Source: a bacterium
Lineage (GTDB): Bacteria > Desulfobacterota > Binatia > UBA12015
Assembly (NCBI GenBank): GCA_030430245.1
Contig: JAUIFY010000023.1
Coordinates: forward strand, 1 to 36,957
Length of the DNA: 36,957 bases
Reading direction: 5' to 3'
This document shows, in pieces, positions 9,791 to 17,772 of this stretch (its first letter is position 1; each line of letters opens with the position of its first letter). The position numbers and the translations under genes were made by a program. The notes under the pieces were generated by a model that did not search any database, had not been told where the DNA came from, and saw only the letters and a program-made list of their open reading frames with translations.

Positions 9791-11305
9791 ATGGCATTCG
9801 AGCCAAAGATGCGTCTGACGACCGGTCTCAAGCAGACCCTGGTCATCACGCCGCAGCTCAAGCACGCGATCAAGATTCTCCAGCTTTCGCGTGCCGACCT
9901 CGAGACGCTCGTCACGGAGGAACTCGAGCAGAACCCGACCCTCGAGGAGCTCTCTCTCGGCCAGGAGGACATGGAGGCCGAGCGCGAGAGTGCGACGCCG
10001 GACGACCGAATGGGCGAGGTCGTCGATCCGACGAACCAGGAGATCGAGGCTCCGGTGAAGGAGGAGAAGGGCGAGGTCGAGGCCGACTCGAGCATCGGCG
10101 ACATCAACTGGGAGGAGTACCTCTCCGACTACGCCGCGAACTCGTCGCACGGCTCGATGTCGGCGGGGAGCGGCAACGACTTCGACGAGGACAAGCGCCC
10201 GAGCCTCGAGAACACCCTCACGCGGGCGTCTTCGCTCGCGGATCATCTGACGTGGCAGCTGCGGATGGGCGACTTCACGAGCGACGATCGGGAGATCGGC
10301 GACGTGTTCATCGGCAACGTCGACGAGAACGGCTATCTTCAGCTCCCCGTCGAGGACGCGGCGGTCGAGGCGGGCGTCGAGGTCGATACCGCTCTGGGAA
10401 TCCTGCAGCGCATGCAGACGTTCGATCCGCCGGGCGTGCTCGCGCGCGATCTCCGCGACTGCCTCCTGATCCAGCTCGCGCAGCTCGAGCTCGAGGAGCC
10501 GGAGCTCGCCACGGCGAGGAGAATCGTCGAGAACCATCTCGACCTCGTCGAGGCAAAGCGGTTCGACAAGCTCGCCAAGGAGCTCAAGATCGGCAAGGAC
10601 GAGGTCGCGGCGGCGGTGAAGATCATCGCGTCTCTCGAGCCGAAGCCGGGGCGCAACTTCATCACGGAAGAGGTCCGGTACGTCACGCCGGACGTCTACG
10701 TCTACAAGATGGATGGCGAGTTCGTCGTGACGCTGAACGACGACGGGTTGCCGAAGCTGCGCGTGAGCAACTCCTACCGTCGGCTCCTCTCCGACGATGA
10801 AGGCGGCACCGACGCGAAGAGCTACATCCGGGAGAAGCTCTCGGCCGCTCAGTGGCTCATTCGCAGCATCCATCAGCGCCAGAGCACCCTGTTCAAGGTC
10901 ACGAACTCGATCGTCCGCTTCCAGCGGGAGTTCTTCGACCAGGGCGTGAAGGCGTTGCGGCCGCTCGTGCTGAAGGACGTGGCCGGCGACATCGGCATGC
11001 ACGAGTCGACCGTCAGTCGGGCGACCGCGAACAAGTACGTGCACACCCCGCAGGGGACCTTCGAGCTCAAGTACTTCTTCACCTCGAGCATCCGCTCTTC
11101 GGACGGGGAGGGCGTCTCGGCCGAGTCGGTGAAGGAGAAGATCAAGAAGATCATCGAGTCCGAGGACCCGCGTCGGCCGTACAGCGACCAGCACATTGCC
11201 GAGACGCTGGCGGCCGATAGTATAGAGATTGCACGGCGAACCGTTGCAAAGTACCGCGAGATCATGGGGATCTTGCCCTCGTCCAAACGGAGGCAGATGG
11301 CGTGA
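9791..11305 (+). CDS. rpoN: RNA polymerase sigma-54 factor
   Basis: Sigma-54 directs transcription from -24/-12 promoters with AAA+ activators. 504 residues. Region I at the N-terminus is LKQTLVITPQLKHAIKILQL, followed by an acidic linker (about 50-130), the core-binding domain and the DNA-binding domain with the helix-turn-helix (VAGDIGMHESTVSRATANKY). The RpoN box ARRTVAKYRE lies at about 481-490. All parts expected of an active sigma-54 are present. It follows lptB by 40 bases and its stop overlaps hpf (GTGA). The codons of the RpoN box region (AGT ATA GAG ATT GCA) are unusually A+T-rich for this window. Confidence 0.97.
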   Translation: MAFEPKMRLTTGLKQTLVITPQLKHAIKILQLSRADLETLVTEELEQNPTLEELSLGQEDMEAERESATPDDRMGEVVDPTNQEIEAPVKEEKGEVEADSSIGDINWEEYLSDYAANSSHGSMSAGSGNDFDEDKRPSLENTLTRASSLADHLTWQLRMGDFTSDDREIGDVFIGNVDENGYLQLPVEDAAVEAGVEVDTALGILQRMQTFDPPGVLARDLRDCLLIQLAQLELEEPELATARRIVENHLDLVEAKRFDKLAKELKIGKDEVAAAVKIIASLEPKPGRNFITEEVRYVTPDVYVYKMDGEFVVTLNDDGLPKLRVSNSYRRLLSDDEGGTDAKSYIREKLSAAQWLIRSIHQRQSTLFKVTNSIVRFQREFFDQGVKALRPLVLKDVAGDIGMHESTVSRATANKYVHTPQGTFELKYFFTSSIRSSDGEGVSAESVKEKIKKIIESEDPRRPYSDQHIAETLAADSIEIARRTVAKYREIMGILPSSKRRQMA

Positions 11306-11667
11306 AGAAGAATGTGGACGTCCCGATCACCGTGACATTCCGGCACCTCGACGCGACGGATGCTCTGCGCAGTCATGCGGAAAAGAAAGTGGCGCAGGTC
11401 ATCGGACTGGTTCCGGGTGCGACCGACGTCCACGTGATCCTCTCCGCGGCGTCGCATCACCACCGTCAGTCGGCGGAGATCGTCGTCAACGCGACGCACA
11501 CGAAGTTGACGGCGCACGCCGAGACCGAGGACATGTACGCCTCGATCGATCAGGCTGCCGCGAAGCTCGATCGCCAGGTCCGCAAGCTCAAGGGCCGGGT
11601 CGTCGAAGGCTCGCGTCGCGGCGGAACCCGGCGCTCGCCGCCTCCCGCGGCTGCCGGCAACGAGTGA
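11302..11667 (+). CDS. hpf: Ribosome hibernation promoting factor, short form
   Basis: Binds the 30S decoding region and shuts down idle ribosomes. 121 residues. GTG start at 11302 overlaps the rpoN TGA by 4 bases. It has the S30AE fold pattern: a first strand VPITVTFRHLDATDALRSHA, a basic helix AEKKVAQV, HHHRQSAEIVVNATHTKLTA, and YASIDQAAAKLDRQVRKLKG. A basic, Pro/Gly-rich tail replaces the C-terminal dimerisation domain of long HPF, so it would act as a short HPF/YfiA-type protein. Placement directly after rpoN is the classic location. Confidence 0.93.
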   Translation: MKKNVDVPITVTFRHLDATDALRSHAEKKVAQVIGLVPGATDVHVILSAASHHHRQSAEIVVNATHTKLTAHAETEDMYASIDQAAAKLDRQVRKLKGRVVEGSRRGGTRRSPPPAAAGNE

Positions 11668-11697
11668 TCGGATGTTCGCGCACGGGGCCTGGGTCCG

Positions 11698-12159
11698 ATG
11701 ACCATCACGGACATCCTCGCGCGTGAGCGGGTCCTGCCCGAGCTGTCCGGTTCGACCAAGGCGGAAGTCCTCGAAGAGCTCGCCCAGATGCTCGACGGCG
11801 ACGTGCCGGGGATCGGTGTCACGGCGATCGTCGACGTCCTCCGCGAGCGCGAGCGACTGAACAGCACGGCCATCGGCGACGGGATCGCGATCCCCCACGG
11901 CCGTGTCTCCAACCTCGAGGACGTGGTCGCGGGCTTCGCGCGCAGCTCGGCCGGTGTCGACTTCGACTCGGTCGATCGCAAGCCGACGCATCTCTTCTTC
12001 GTCCTGTTGGCGCCGGACGATGCGGCGGCACTCCACCTGAAGGCGCTGGCGCGTATCTCCCGGTTGCTCAAGGACAAGGACTTTCGCGATCGATTGATCG
12101 GCCTCGATACGCGCGACGCGCTGTTCGACGCGATTCTCGCCGAGGACGCGAAGTTCTGA
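11698..12159 (+). CDS. ptsN: PTS EIIA-Ntr regulatory protein
   Basis: Regulatory phosphotransferase protein of the nitrogen PTS. 153 residues. The phosphorylatable His67 lies in GIAIPHGRV, within the PTS EIIA type-2 domain that spans nearly the whole protein (STAIGDGIAIPHGR, FFVLLAPDDAAALHLKALA, LARISRLLKDKDFRDRL). It does not transport sugar itself. It sits 30 bases after hpf and one base before hprK, consistent with a regulatory PTS cascade feeding on HPr. Confidence 0.95.
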   Translation: MTITDILARERVLPELSGSTKAEVLEELAQMLDGDVPGIGVTAIVDVLRERERLNSTAIGDGIAIPHGRVSNLEDVVAGFARSSAGVDFDSVDRKPTHLFFVLLAPDDAAALHLKALARISRLLKDKDFRDRLIGLDTRDALFDAILAEDAKF

Positions 12160-12160
12160 G

Positions 12161-13108
12161 ATGAACACGACCGTCCGCGAGGTCGTCGGGCTGCGCGGCT
12201 CTCTCAAGTTCAAGCTCGTCGCGGGGGGGCGCGGCCTGACTCGCGAGATCGTCGCCCCGCGGGTGCAGAAGCCGGCGCTGGCGCTCGCCGGCTATCTCGA
12301 TCAGATCCACCCGGGGCGGGTTCAGGTTCTGGGCAACGCCGAGATCGGCTACCTACGCCGGCTCTCGAAGGACGAGGCCCGAGAGGCGGTGAACGGAGTC
12401 TGCAAGTCGCCGGTCGCGTGTCTCGTCGTGACGAACGGGAACAAGGTGCCCGAGGTGCTCCGCAAGGCCTGCGGCCACCACAAGGTTCCGCTCCTGGTGA
12501 CCGAGCAGCGAACGAACGAGGCGATCCGCGGGTTGTCCCGGTGGCTCGAGGAGAAGCTCGCTCCCGAGACCACCATCCACGGGGTGCTGCTCCGCGTGAT
12601 CGGCCACGGCGTGATCCTTCTGGGGAAGAGCGGGGTCGGCAAGAGCGAGGCCGCGCTCGCGCTGCTCGGCCGCGGACATCTCCTCGTCGCGGACGATGTC
12701 GTCCAGGTGCGGGAGGCCCCCCAGGGCGCGCTGAAGGGGCGCTGCGCGGACGGTCTGCGCCACCACCTCGAGATCCGTGGGCTGGGCGTGCTCGACGTCG
12801 AGCAGCTGTTCGGCACGCTGGCGACGCTCGAAGAGACGTCGGTCGATCTCGCGATCGAGCTCGTGGATGCGAGTGATGCCGAGGACGAGCCCGATCGCCT
12901 GGGAATCGAGGACCGGAACATCAGCCTGCTCGGGATCGAGGTGCCCTATCTGCAGATCCAGCTGCGGCCGGGGCGGGACGTGGCGACCCTGATCGAGGTC
13001 GCGGCGCGAAGTCAGCAGCTCAAGGCACGCGGGATCCACGCCGCGCGGCGGTTCGTCGCGCAGATGGATCGCAATCTGCGGCGGACGGCCGCGCGGGGAC
13101 GAGGGTGA
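12161..13108 (+). CDS. hprK: HPr kinase/phosphorylase
   Basis: Phosphorylates and dephosphorylates the regulatory Ser of HPr. 315 residues. The N-terminal domain (to about 130) includes LALAGYLDQIHPGRVQVLG. The catalytic domain has His140 in IHGVLLRV, Walker A GKSGVGKS at 155-162, VADDV (175-180), and the HprK signature EIRGLGVLDVEQLFG at 204-218. It therefore looks active. The ATG follows the ptsN stop after one base, and the TGA overlaps rapZ by 4 bases. Its target Ser45 is present in the HPr encoded downstream. Confidence 0.96.
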   Translation: MNTTVREVVGLRGSLKFKLVAGGRGLTREIVAPRVQKPALALAGYLDQIHPGRVQVLGNAEIGYLRRLSKDEAREAVNGVCKSPVACLVVTNGNKVPEVLRKACGHHKVPLLVTEQRTNEAIRGLSRWLEEKLAPETTIHGVLLRVIGHGVILLGKSGVGKSEAALALLGRGHLLVADDVVQVREAPQGALKGRCADGLRHHLEIRGLGVLDVEQLFGTLATLEETSVDLAIELVDASDAEDEPDRLGIEDRNISLLGIEVPYLQIQLRPGRDVATLIEVAARSQQLKARGIHAARRFVAQMDRNLRRTAARGRG

Positions 13109-13971
13109 ACCGTACGCTGCACGTCGCACTGGTGAGCGGGCTCTCGGGATCGGGCAAGAGCACGGCGATCAACGCGCTCGAAGACCTGGGCTTCTACTGC
13201 ATCGACAATCTCCCCGCGGAGCTCATTCCGAGGTTCATCGAGCTGTGCGAGGGCAGCGAGGAGATGAGCCGAGCCGCGCTCGGGATCGATTCTCGCGGCC
13301 GGAAGTTCCTCGACGAGCTGCCGCGTGCGCTCGAAGAGGTGCGCAAGCTGGGGCACCGGGTCGAGGTCGTGTTTCTCGACGCGGACGACGCGGCGCTCGT
13401 GCGTCGCTTCAGCGAGACCCGCCGGCCCCACCCCCTGGCGAAGGACGGAGACGTCGCGGCCGCCATCCAGCAGGAGCGGGAGAGCCTCGCGTGGCTTCGC
13501 GAGCATGCGGATCGGATCATCGACACGAGCGCCTACAACGGCCACGAGCTCCGTGCCGCGGTGAGGGAGCTCTTCGCCGACGAGGACGACCGCCGGCGTC
13601 GCCTGCGGGTGCAGCTCGTCTCGTTCGGGTTCAAGTACGGCCTTCCGGCGGACGCGAACCTGGTCTGGGACGTGCGGTTCCTCCCGAACCCGTTCTACGT
13701 CGAGGAGCTTCGGCCCAAGACGGGGCGCGAGCCCGCGGTGAAAGACTACGTGCTGGGGAATCCGACGGCGGTGCGGTTCCTCGAGATGACGCTGGAGTAC
13801 CTCCGCTTCTCGCTGCCCCACTACGAGCGTGAGGGGAAGAGCTACCTGACGGTGGCCATCGGCTGCACCGGAGGGCACCATCGGTCGGTCGTGTTGATCG
13901 AGAGCCTGGCGCGCGCGCTCGAAGACGCCGATGCGGAGGTCTCGGTCCGGCATCGAGACATCGAACGCTGA
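13105..13971 (+). CDS. rapZ: RNase adapter protein RapZ (YvcJ family, nucleotide-binding)
   Basis: In E. coli RapZ binds small RNAs controlling glucosamine-6-phosphate synthase and directs RNase E; the family binds ATP or GTP. 288 residues, GTG start at 13105 overlapping hprK. The N-terminal P-loop domain has GLSGSGKSTAINALEDLGF and CIDNLPAELIP. RRPHPLA and a linker lead to the C-terminal domain with SFGFKYGLPADANLVWDVRF, PNPFYV and IGCTGGHHRSVVL. Complete. Located between hprK and PTS components as in many proteobacteria. Confidence 0.96.
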   Translation: MNRTLHVALVSGLSGSGKSTAINALEDLGFYCIDNLPAELIPRFIELCEGSEEMSRAALGIDSRGRKFLDELPRALEEVRKLGHRVEVVFLDADDAALVRRFSETRRPHPLAKDGDVAAAIQQERESLAWLREHADRIIDTSAYNGHELRAAVRELFADEDDRRRRLRVQLVSFGFKYGLPADANLVWDVRFLPNPFYVEELRPKTGREPAVKDYVLGNPTAVRFLEMTLEYLRFSLPHYEREGKSYLTVAIGCTGGHHRSVVLIESLARALEDADAEVSVRHRDIER

Positions 13972-13983
13972 CGCGACGCTTGC

Positions 13984-13989
13984 TAGGAT
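13984..13989 (+). promoter_or_regulatory. -10-like box TAGGAT, 6 bases before a start codon
   Basis: TAGGAT (4 of 6 to TATAAT) is followed by GAGCGC and the ATG at 13996. The 24-base gap after rapZ has no ribosome site. If used, the transcript would begin at or very near the ATG. Confidence 0.3.
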
Positions 13990-13995
13990 GAGCGC

Positions 13996-14454
13996 ATGGC
14001 AGCTTCCGCAGCCCCTCGAGCTTCGGCTTCGGTCGGCGTCGTCGTCGTCGGTCACGGGCGCTTCGCGGCCGAGATGGTCGTGACCCTGCTCTCCGTGGTG
14101 GGGGATCTCGACGGGGTCGAGGGCGTCGCGTGCCGGCCGGAGGCCGAGCGTGAGACGATCCGCGACGCGATCTGCGAAGCGGTGAGGCGGGTGGACGAGG
14201 GCGCGGGCGTGATCGTCTTCACCGACATGCTCGGCGACACCGCGACGAACGCGAGTCTCGACGTCGCGCGTGTCCAACCGGCCGTCGAGGTCGTCGCTGG
14301 CGTCAACATGCCGATGCTCGTGAAGCTCACGACCGCACGTGTGGGGACCAGCGCCCGCGAGCTCGCGGACTTCATCCTGGCCTACGGGCAGCAGCACATC
14401 TGCTGTCCGACCCGGGCGGAGGCGCGGCCCGAACCGGGGCACTCGCGGACGTGA
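13996..14454 (+). CDS. PTS EIIA component, mannose family
   Basis: A 152-residue EIIA-Man domain protein. The phosphoacceptor His20 lies in VGVVVVGHGRFA. It also shows the EIIA-Man features GVIVFTDMLGDTATNASL and VVAGVNMPMLVKL. With no EIIB, EIIC or EIID nearby, it is most likely a regulatory EIIA and not part of a sugar permease. It is preceded by a 24-base gap and its TGA overlaps ptsH by 4 bases (GTGA). The last 25 residues are Pro/Arg/Glu-rich and probably loose. Confidence 0.93.
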   Translation: MAASAAPRASASVGVVVVGHGRFAAEMVVTLLSVVGDLDGVEGVACRPEAERETIRDAICEAVRRVDEGAGVIVFTDMLGDTATNASLDVARVQPAVEVVAGVNMPMLVKLTTARVGTSARELADFILAYGQQHICCPTRAEARPEPGHSRT

Positions 14455-14717
14455 AGCGGACCTACGAGATCGTGAACAAGCTCGGCCTGCACGCGCGCGC
14501 CGCGGCTCAGTTCGTGAAGCTGGCGGCGTCGTACGAGGCCGATCTCACGATCGCGAAGGACGAGCAAACCGTGAACGGGAAGAGCATCATGGGCATCATG
14601 ATGCTCGCCGCTGGCGTCGGCTCGACGATCGAGCTCGAGGCGAACGGGCCAGATGCCGAGGCGCTTCTCGACGCCCTGGGCGAGCTGATCGCCGCGAAGT
14701 TCAACGAGCCGAACTGA
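14451..14717 (+). CDS. ptsH: Phosphocarrier protein HPr
   Basis: Small phosphocarrier passing phosphate from enzyme I to EIIA proteins. 88 residues, GTG start at 14451. The active His14 lies in NKLGLHARAA and the regulatory Ser45 in VNGKSIMGIMML, the target of the HprK encoded upstream. Enzyme I (ptsI), which commonly follows HPr, is not here. The next gene is convergent after 42 bases, with only a weak 5-bp hairpin (14720-14732) as a possible terminator. Confidence 0.97.
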   Translation: MKRTYEIVNKLGLHARAAAQFVKLAASYEADLTIAKDEQTVNGKSIMGIMMLAAGVGSTIELEANGPDAEALLDALGELIAAKFNEPN

Positions 14718-14759
14718 CGGCCGGCTCCCGGCGGAGGCGAACGGAAGGAGCGCCCGTCG

Positions 14760-15935
14760 TCAGAAGAAGCTCGCGAAGATCGAGTCGGCGAGGAGGAGCC
14801 CTTTGCGCGTCAGGGCGAGCCGGTCGTCGCCTGGCTCGACGAGGCCCTCGTCGCGAAGGGCTGCCACGTGGGGAAAGGCCTCGACGAGGGGGGCGCCGAA
14901 GCGAGCCTGGAAGTCCGCGGCGGAGAGTCCCCGCGCTTCGCGCAGAGCGAGCCAGCAGAACTCGCCCATGGCTTGCGTGCGCGTCAGTCGCTCGTGCTCC
15001 CCGACCCCATGGCCGTCCCGCGCCACGGCGGTGCGGTAGCGTGCTGGATCTCGGACGTTCTGCCACCGAACGCCGTGGGACGCGTCGGCCGCCATGGGCG
15101 CGGCCTCCGGCGCGTAGGAGTGTGCACCGGCACCCAGTCCGAGGTAGGGGCCGCCGCGCCAGTAGGCCTGGTTGTGGCGCGCTTCGCGACCCGGTCGCGC
15201 GTAGTTGGAGACCTCGTAGCGAGCGTACCCGGCGCTCGCGAGGTGGGCGCCGACCGTCTCGAACATCTCGGCTTCCACGTCCTCCGACACGCGCTGGATT
15301 CGGCCCGCCTCGAGGTCTCGGGTGAGTGGTGTGCCGGGCTCGTAGATGAGGGCGTACGCCGAGACGTGCTCCGGTGCGAACGCGACGGCTTCGGTGAGAT
15401 CCGCCTCGAGCTCCGCCTGGGTCTGGGTCGGGACGGCGTACATGAGATCGAGGGAGAGGTTGTCGAAGCCGGCTTCCCGCGCCGCCGCGAGCGCCGCTCG
15501 CGACTCCTCGACCGAGTGGCGGCGTCCGAGCGCCTCGAGAAGTCGCGGGTGGAAGGTCTGAATTCCGAGCGAGAGTCGATTCACCCCGACCGACCGAAGT
15601 CCGGTGAAACGATCACGGTCGATCGTGCCCGGGTTGGCCTCGAGCGTGACCTCGAGCTCGGCCGCGACCGGGAAGGCGTCGCGTACGGCCGATAGGATGC
15701 GCTCGATCGTCGCGGGTCGGAAGAGGGAAGGGGTGCCTCCACCGAAGAAGACGGTCGCGATGGTCGCTTCGCGGAAGGGGGGGCGCGCCGCATACCAGGT
15801 GAGCTCGCCGACGAGCGCGTCCGCGTAGGCCTCCTCCGGCCATTCGCGCGCCGCATACGTGTTGAAGTCGCAATACGGGCAGCGTGACAGGCACCACGGG
15901 ATGTGGACGTAGAGGCTGGCGGTCGTCTCGCTCAC
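14760..15935 (-). CDS. hemW: Radical SAM haem chaperone HemW
   Basis: Binds haem and an iron-sulfur cluster and is thought to insert haem into respiratory proteins. 391 residues from a GTG at 15935; longer in-frame starts would run into lexA. Radical SAM motif Cys15-Cys19-Cys22 in CLSRCPYCDF. The residue after Asp is Phe, not the fourth Cys typical of true coproporphyrinogen dehydrogenase HemN, which favours HemW. Other landmarks are FFGGGTPSLF, EANPGTIDRDRF, RLSLGIQTF, LDLMYAVPTQT and the YEVSNYARPG segment. It lies 35 bases downstream of lexA on the same strand. Confidence 0.93.
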   Translation of the reverse strand: MSETTASLYVHIPWCLSRCPYCDFNTYAAREWPEEAYADALVGELTWYAARPPFREATIATVFFGGGTPSLFRPATIERILSAVRDAFPVAAELEVTLEANPGTIDRDRFTGLRSVGVNRLSLGIQTFHPRLLEALGRRHSVEESRAALAAAREAGFDNLSLDLMYAVPTQTQAELEADLTEAVAFAPEHVSAYALIYEPGTPLTRDLEAGRIQRVSEDVEAEMFETVGAHLASAGYARYEVSNYARPGREARHNQAYWRGGPYLGLGAGAHSYAPEAAPMAADASHGVRWQNVRDPARYRTAVARDGHGVGEHERLTRTQAMGEFCWLALREARGLSAADFQARFGAPLVEAFPHVAALRDEGLVEPGDDRLALTRKGLLLADSIFASFF

Positions 15936-15970
15936 CCTGGACTCGCCGCCCTCCGGCGCTCGCCGCGGGA

Positions 15971-16591
15971 TCAGTACTTCCGCATCAGCGAGACGACGAC
16001 GCCGCGGATCTCGACGTCGTCCTCGTCGCACAGGATCGGCTCGAACGCGTCGTTCGCGGGCTGGAGCCGGATGCGGCCGCTCGGTTCGCGATGCATCTTC
16101 TTGATGGTCGCGGCGCCGTCGAGCACCGCCACGACGGTCTCGCCGCTGTCGGCGGTGCTGCGGCTCTCGACGATGACGATGTCGCCATCGAGAATGCCGG
16201 CGTCGCGCATGGACTCGCCGCTCACCTTCAGTGCGAAGCTCTCCTGTTTTCGCACGAGGCTGTCGGGGACGAGTATTTTTTCATTGTCGAGCGTCGCCTC
16301 CATCGGCGTGCCCGCGGCCGCCATCCCGAGCAGCGGCAGCTCCACGCTCTCGACGCTCTTGCTCCGGGGCACGACCTCCAGCGCGCGGCTCAGGCCCGAA
16401 CGCCGGCGGATCAAGCCCTTCCGCTCCAGGTTCGTCAGGTGCTTGTGGACGGTGGCGAGGGAGGTCAAGCCAAAGTGCTTGCCGGTTTCGTCCAGCGTCG
16501 GTGCGAAGCCGTGCTGCTGGATGTAGCCGTCGAGGAAGTCGAGCAGCTCTTTCTGCCGCTTCGTGAGGGTCGCGCCAGCGCCGTTGGTCAT
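15971..16591 (-). CDS. lexA: SOS repressor LexA
   Basis: Represses DNA-damage genes until RecA promotes its self-cleavage. 206 residues from ATG 16591. The N-terminal winged helix (about 8-70) reads LTKRQKELLDFLDGYIQ and LTSLATVHKHLTNLERKGLI. The S24 peptidase domain has the Ala93-Gly94 cleavage site (MAAAGTP), the nucleophile Ser127 in SGESM and the base Lys164 in ATIKKM. All key residues are intact. The promoter region overlaps an inverted repeat, listed separately, that could be its operator. An in-frame ATG at 16627 is less likely because the promoter lies downstream of it. Confidence 0.95.
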   Translation of the reverse strand: MTNGAGATLTKRQKELLDFLDGYIQQHGFAPTLDETGKHFGLTSLATVHKHLTNLERKGLIRRRSGLSRALEVVPRSKSVESVELPLLGMAAAGTPMEATLDNEKILVPDSLVRKQESFALKVSGESMRDAGILDGDIVIVESRSTADSGETVVAVLDGAATIKKMHREPSGRIRLQPANDAFEPILCDEDDVEIRGVVVSLMRKY

Positions 16592-16598
16592 GGGGCGA

Positions 16599-16627
16599 AG
16601 GCTAGGCGAAGATGTCCGATCGATCAA
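16599..16627 (-). promoter_or_regulatory. Promoter of lexA
   Basis: On the minus strand: TTGATC at 16627-16622 (4 of 6 to TTGACA), a 17-base spacer, TAGCCT at 16604-16599, then 7 bases to the ATG. The predicted start point is at or next to the ATG, giving a leaderless or nearly leaderless mRNA. Confidence 0.45.
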
Positions 16628-16637
16628 GCCCGATCGG
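16616..16637. promoter_or_regulatory. Inverted repeat over the lexA -35 box, possible LexA operator
   Basis: CCGATCG (16616-16622), 8-base spacer, CGATCGG (16631-16637), a perfect 7-bp inverted repeat in the 48-base gap between mltG and lexA. It overlaps the putative -35 box. It does not match the known GAAC-N4-GTTC or GTTC-N7-GTTC boxes. It could alternatively be a weak terminator of mltG, though no T run follows, and CGATCG is common in this DNA. Confidence 0.35.
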
Positions 16638-16639
16638 CC

Positions 16640-17632
16640 CTATCTCTGGTACTTTCTCACCGCTCTCGTGTGGGCGGACAGGGTCTCGTTGAACTCGTGG
16701 CTGCGGTCGTTTCGCGCGACGAAGTACAGGGCCTTGGCTCCCGGCGTGGGGTGGACGGCGGCCTCGAGCGAGGCCCGGCCCGGGTTCGCGATCGGGCCGG
16801 GGGGGAGCCCGCGGATGACGTAGGTGTTGTAGGGGGTCGGTCGGCTCAGGTCGCTTCGTCGAATCGGCTTCGACCTGCCGGTGCCGTACAGCACCGTAGG
16901 ATCTGCCTGGAGAGGCATTCGCAACGCCAGCCGGTTGTGGAACACTGCGGAAATCAGTGGCCTCTCCGACGCGATCGCGGCTTCGGACTCGACGATCGAG
17001 GCCAGAGTCGTGGCCTCGTGGATGGTCAGCCCTCGCGCCTCGGCGGCCTGGCGGAGCGAGGCGTCGAACACCTCGAAGAACCGCGCCGTCATCCGGCCGA
17101 GGACCTCTTCGGGGGTAGGGCTCTCTCCGAACGAATAGGTGTCCGGAAACAGGTAGCCCTCGAGTCCGTCGGCCGGAACGCCCAGGGAGCGGGCGAACTC
17201 CGGATCGCGCGCCAGCTCGCGGTAGCGTTGGGCGGGGCCGAGACCGGACGCCTCGAGGCGGAGCGCGATCCGGTCGGCCGTCCAGCCCTCCGGGAACGAC
17301 ACGAGCTCGAACTTCTGCGGGCCGCTCACCAGCGCTTCGAGGACCTCGCCCGCCGTGGCGCCGCCCTCGAACTCGTACACGCCGCTGCGGACCTGGCGGT
17401 CGACCCGCCGCCAGCGCGCGAGCAGCAGAAACGCCTCCGGGCGTACCAGGATTCTCTTTTTCTCGAGGGTTTTCGCGATCTTGGGGAGGCTCTCGCCGTC
17501 GCGAATCCGGACCGGCTCGGGCGATTCGAGCTGGGGGCCGCGAGCTTCGAGCGCGCTTCGGACCACGACGAGGCTCGCCGTCAAGCACAGAAGAACGACG
17601 ACCAGCAAGACTCCGAAGGCGCGGCGGATCAT
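16640..17632 (-). CDS. mltG: Endolytic murein transglycosylase MltG
   Basis: Inner-membrane enzyme that cuts nascent glycan strands and sets their length. 330 residues from ATG 17632; a further in-frame ATG at 17683 would add 17 residues. One membrane helix at about 8-24 (VLLVVVLLCLTASLVVV), a LysM-like domain (about 40-110; GVYEFEGG) and the YceG catalytic domain with GYLFPDTYSF, the catalytic Glu215 in ASIVESE, FHNRLALRMPLQADPTVLYG, YNTYVIRGLPPGPIANPG and ALYFVA. Ends TAG at 16640. Adjacent genes are lexA downstream and a divergent M23 peptidase, also a cell-wall enzyme. Confidence 0.95.
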   Translation of the reverse strand: MIRRAFGVLLVVVLLCLTASLVVVRSALEARGPQLESPEPVRIRDGESLPKIAKTLEKKRILVRPEAFLLLARWRRVDRQVRSGVYEFEGGATAGEVLEALVSGPQKFELVSFPEGWTADRIALRLEASGLGPAQRYRELARDPEFARSLGVPADGLEGYLFPDTYSFGESPTPEEVLGRMTARFFEVFDASLRQAAEARGLTIHEATTLASIVESEAAIASERPLISAVFHNRLALRMPLQADPTVLYGTGRSKPIRRSDLSRPTPYNTYVIRGLPPGPIANPGRASLEAAVHPTPGAKALYFVARNDRSHEFNETLSAHTRAVRKYQR

Positions 17633-17707
17633 GGCGGGGGACTCGACCGTACGCGCCCATACCGGTCCTGCGACCTGACGCAAACCCGCTAGAAACGGCC
17701 CTCGCAG

Positions 17708-17739
17708 TTGACATTCGTGGAACCAACTGCAAGCAAATT
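17708..17739 (+). promoter_or_regulatory. Candidate promoter for the M23 peptidase gene
   Basis: A perfect TTGACA at 17708-17713 stands in the mltG-M23 divergent gap. The -10 is unclear: AAGCAA at the ideal 17-base spacing or CAAATT at 20 bases. A start point near 17745 would leave a short leader carrying the AGGAGG ribosome site at 17762-17767. Confidence 0.35.
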
Positions 17740-17772
17740 GGCTCGACTTCGAGAGGAGAGGAGGAGGTCACG

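Noticed and set aside
14720..14732. Hairpin GCCGG-CTC-CCGGC after ptsH
   Set aside because: Only 5 bp, no T run, common by chance in this composition; not strong enough to list as a terminator.
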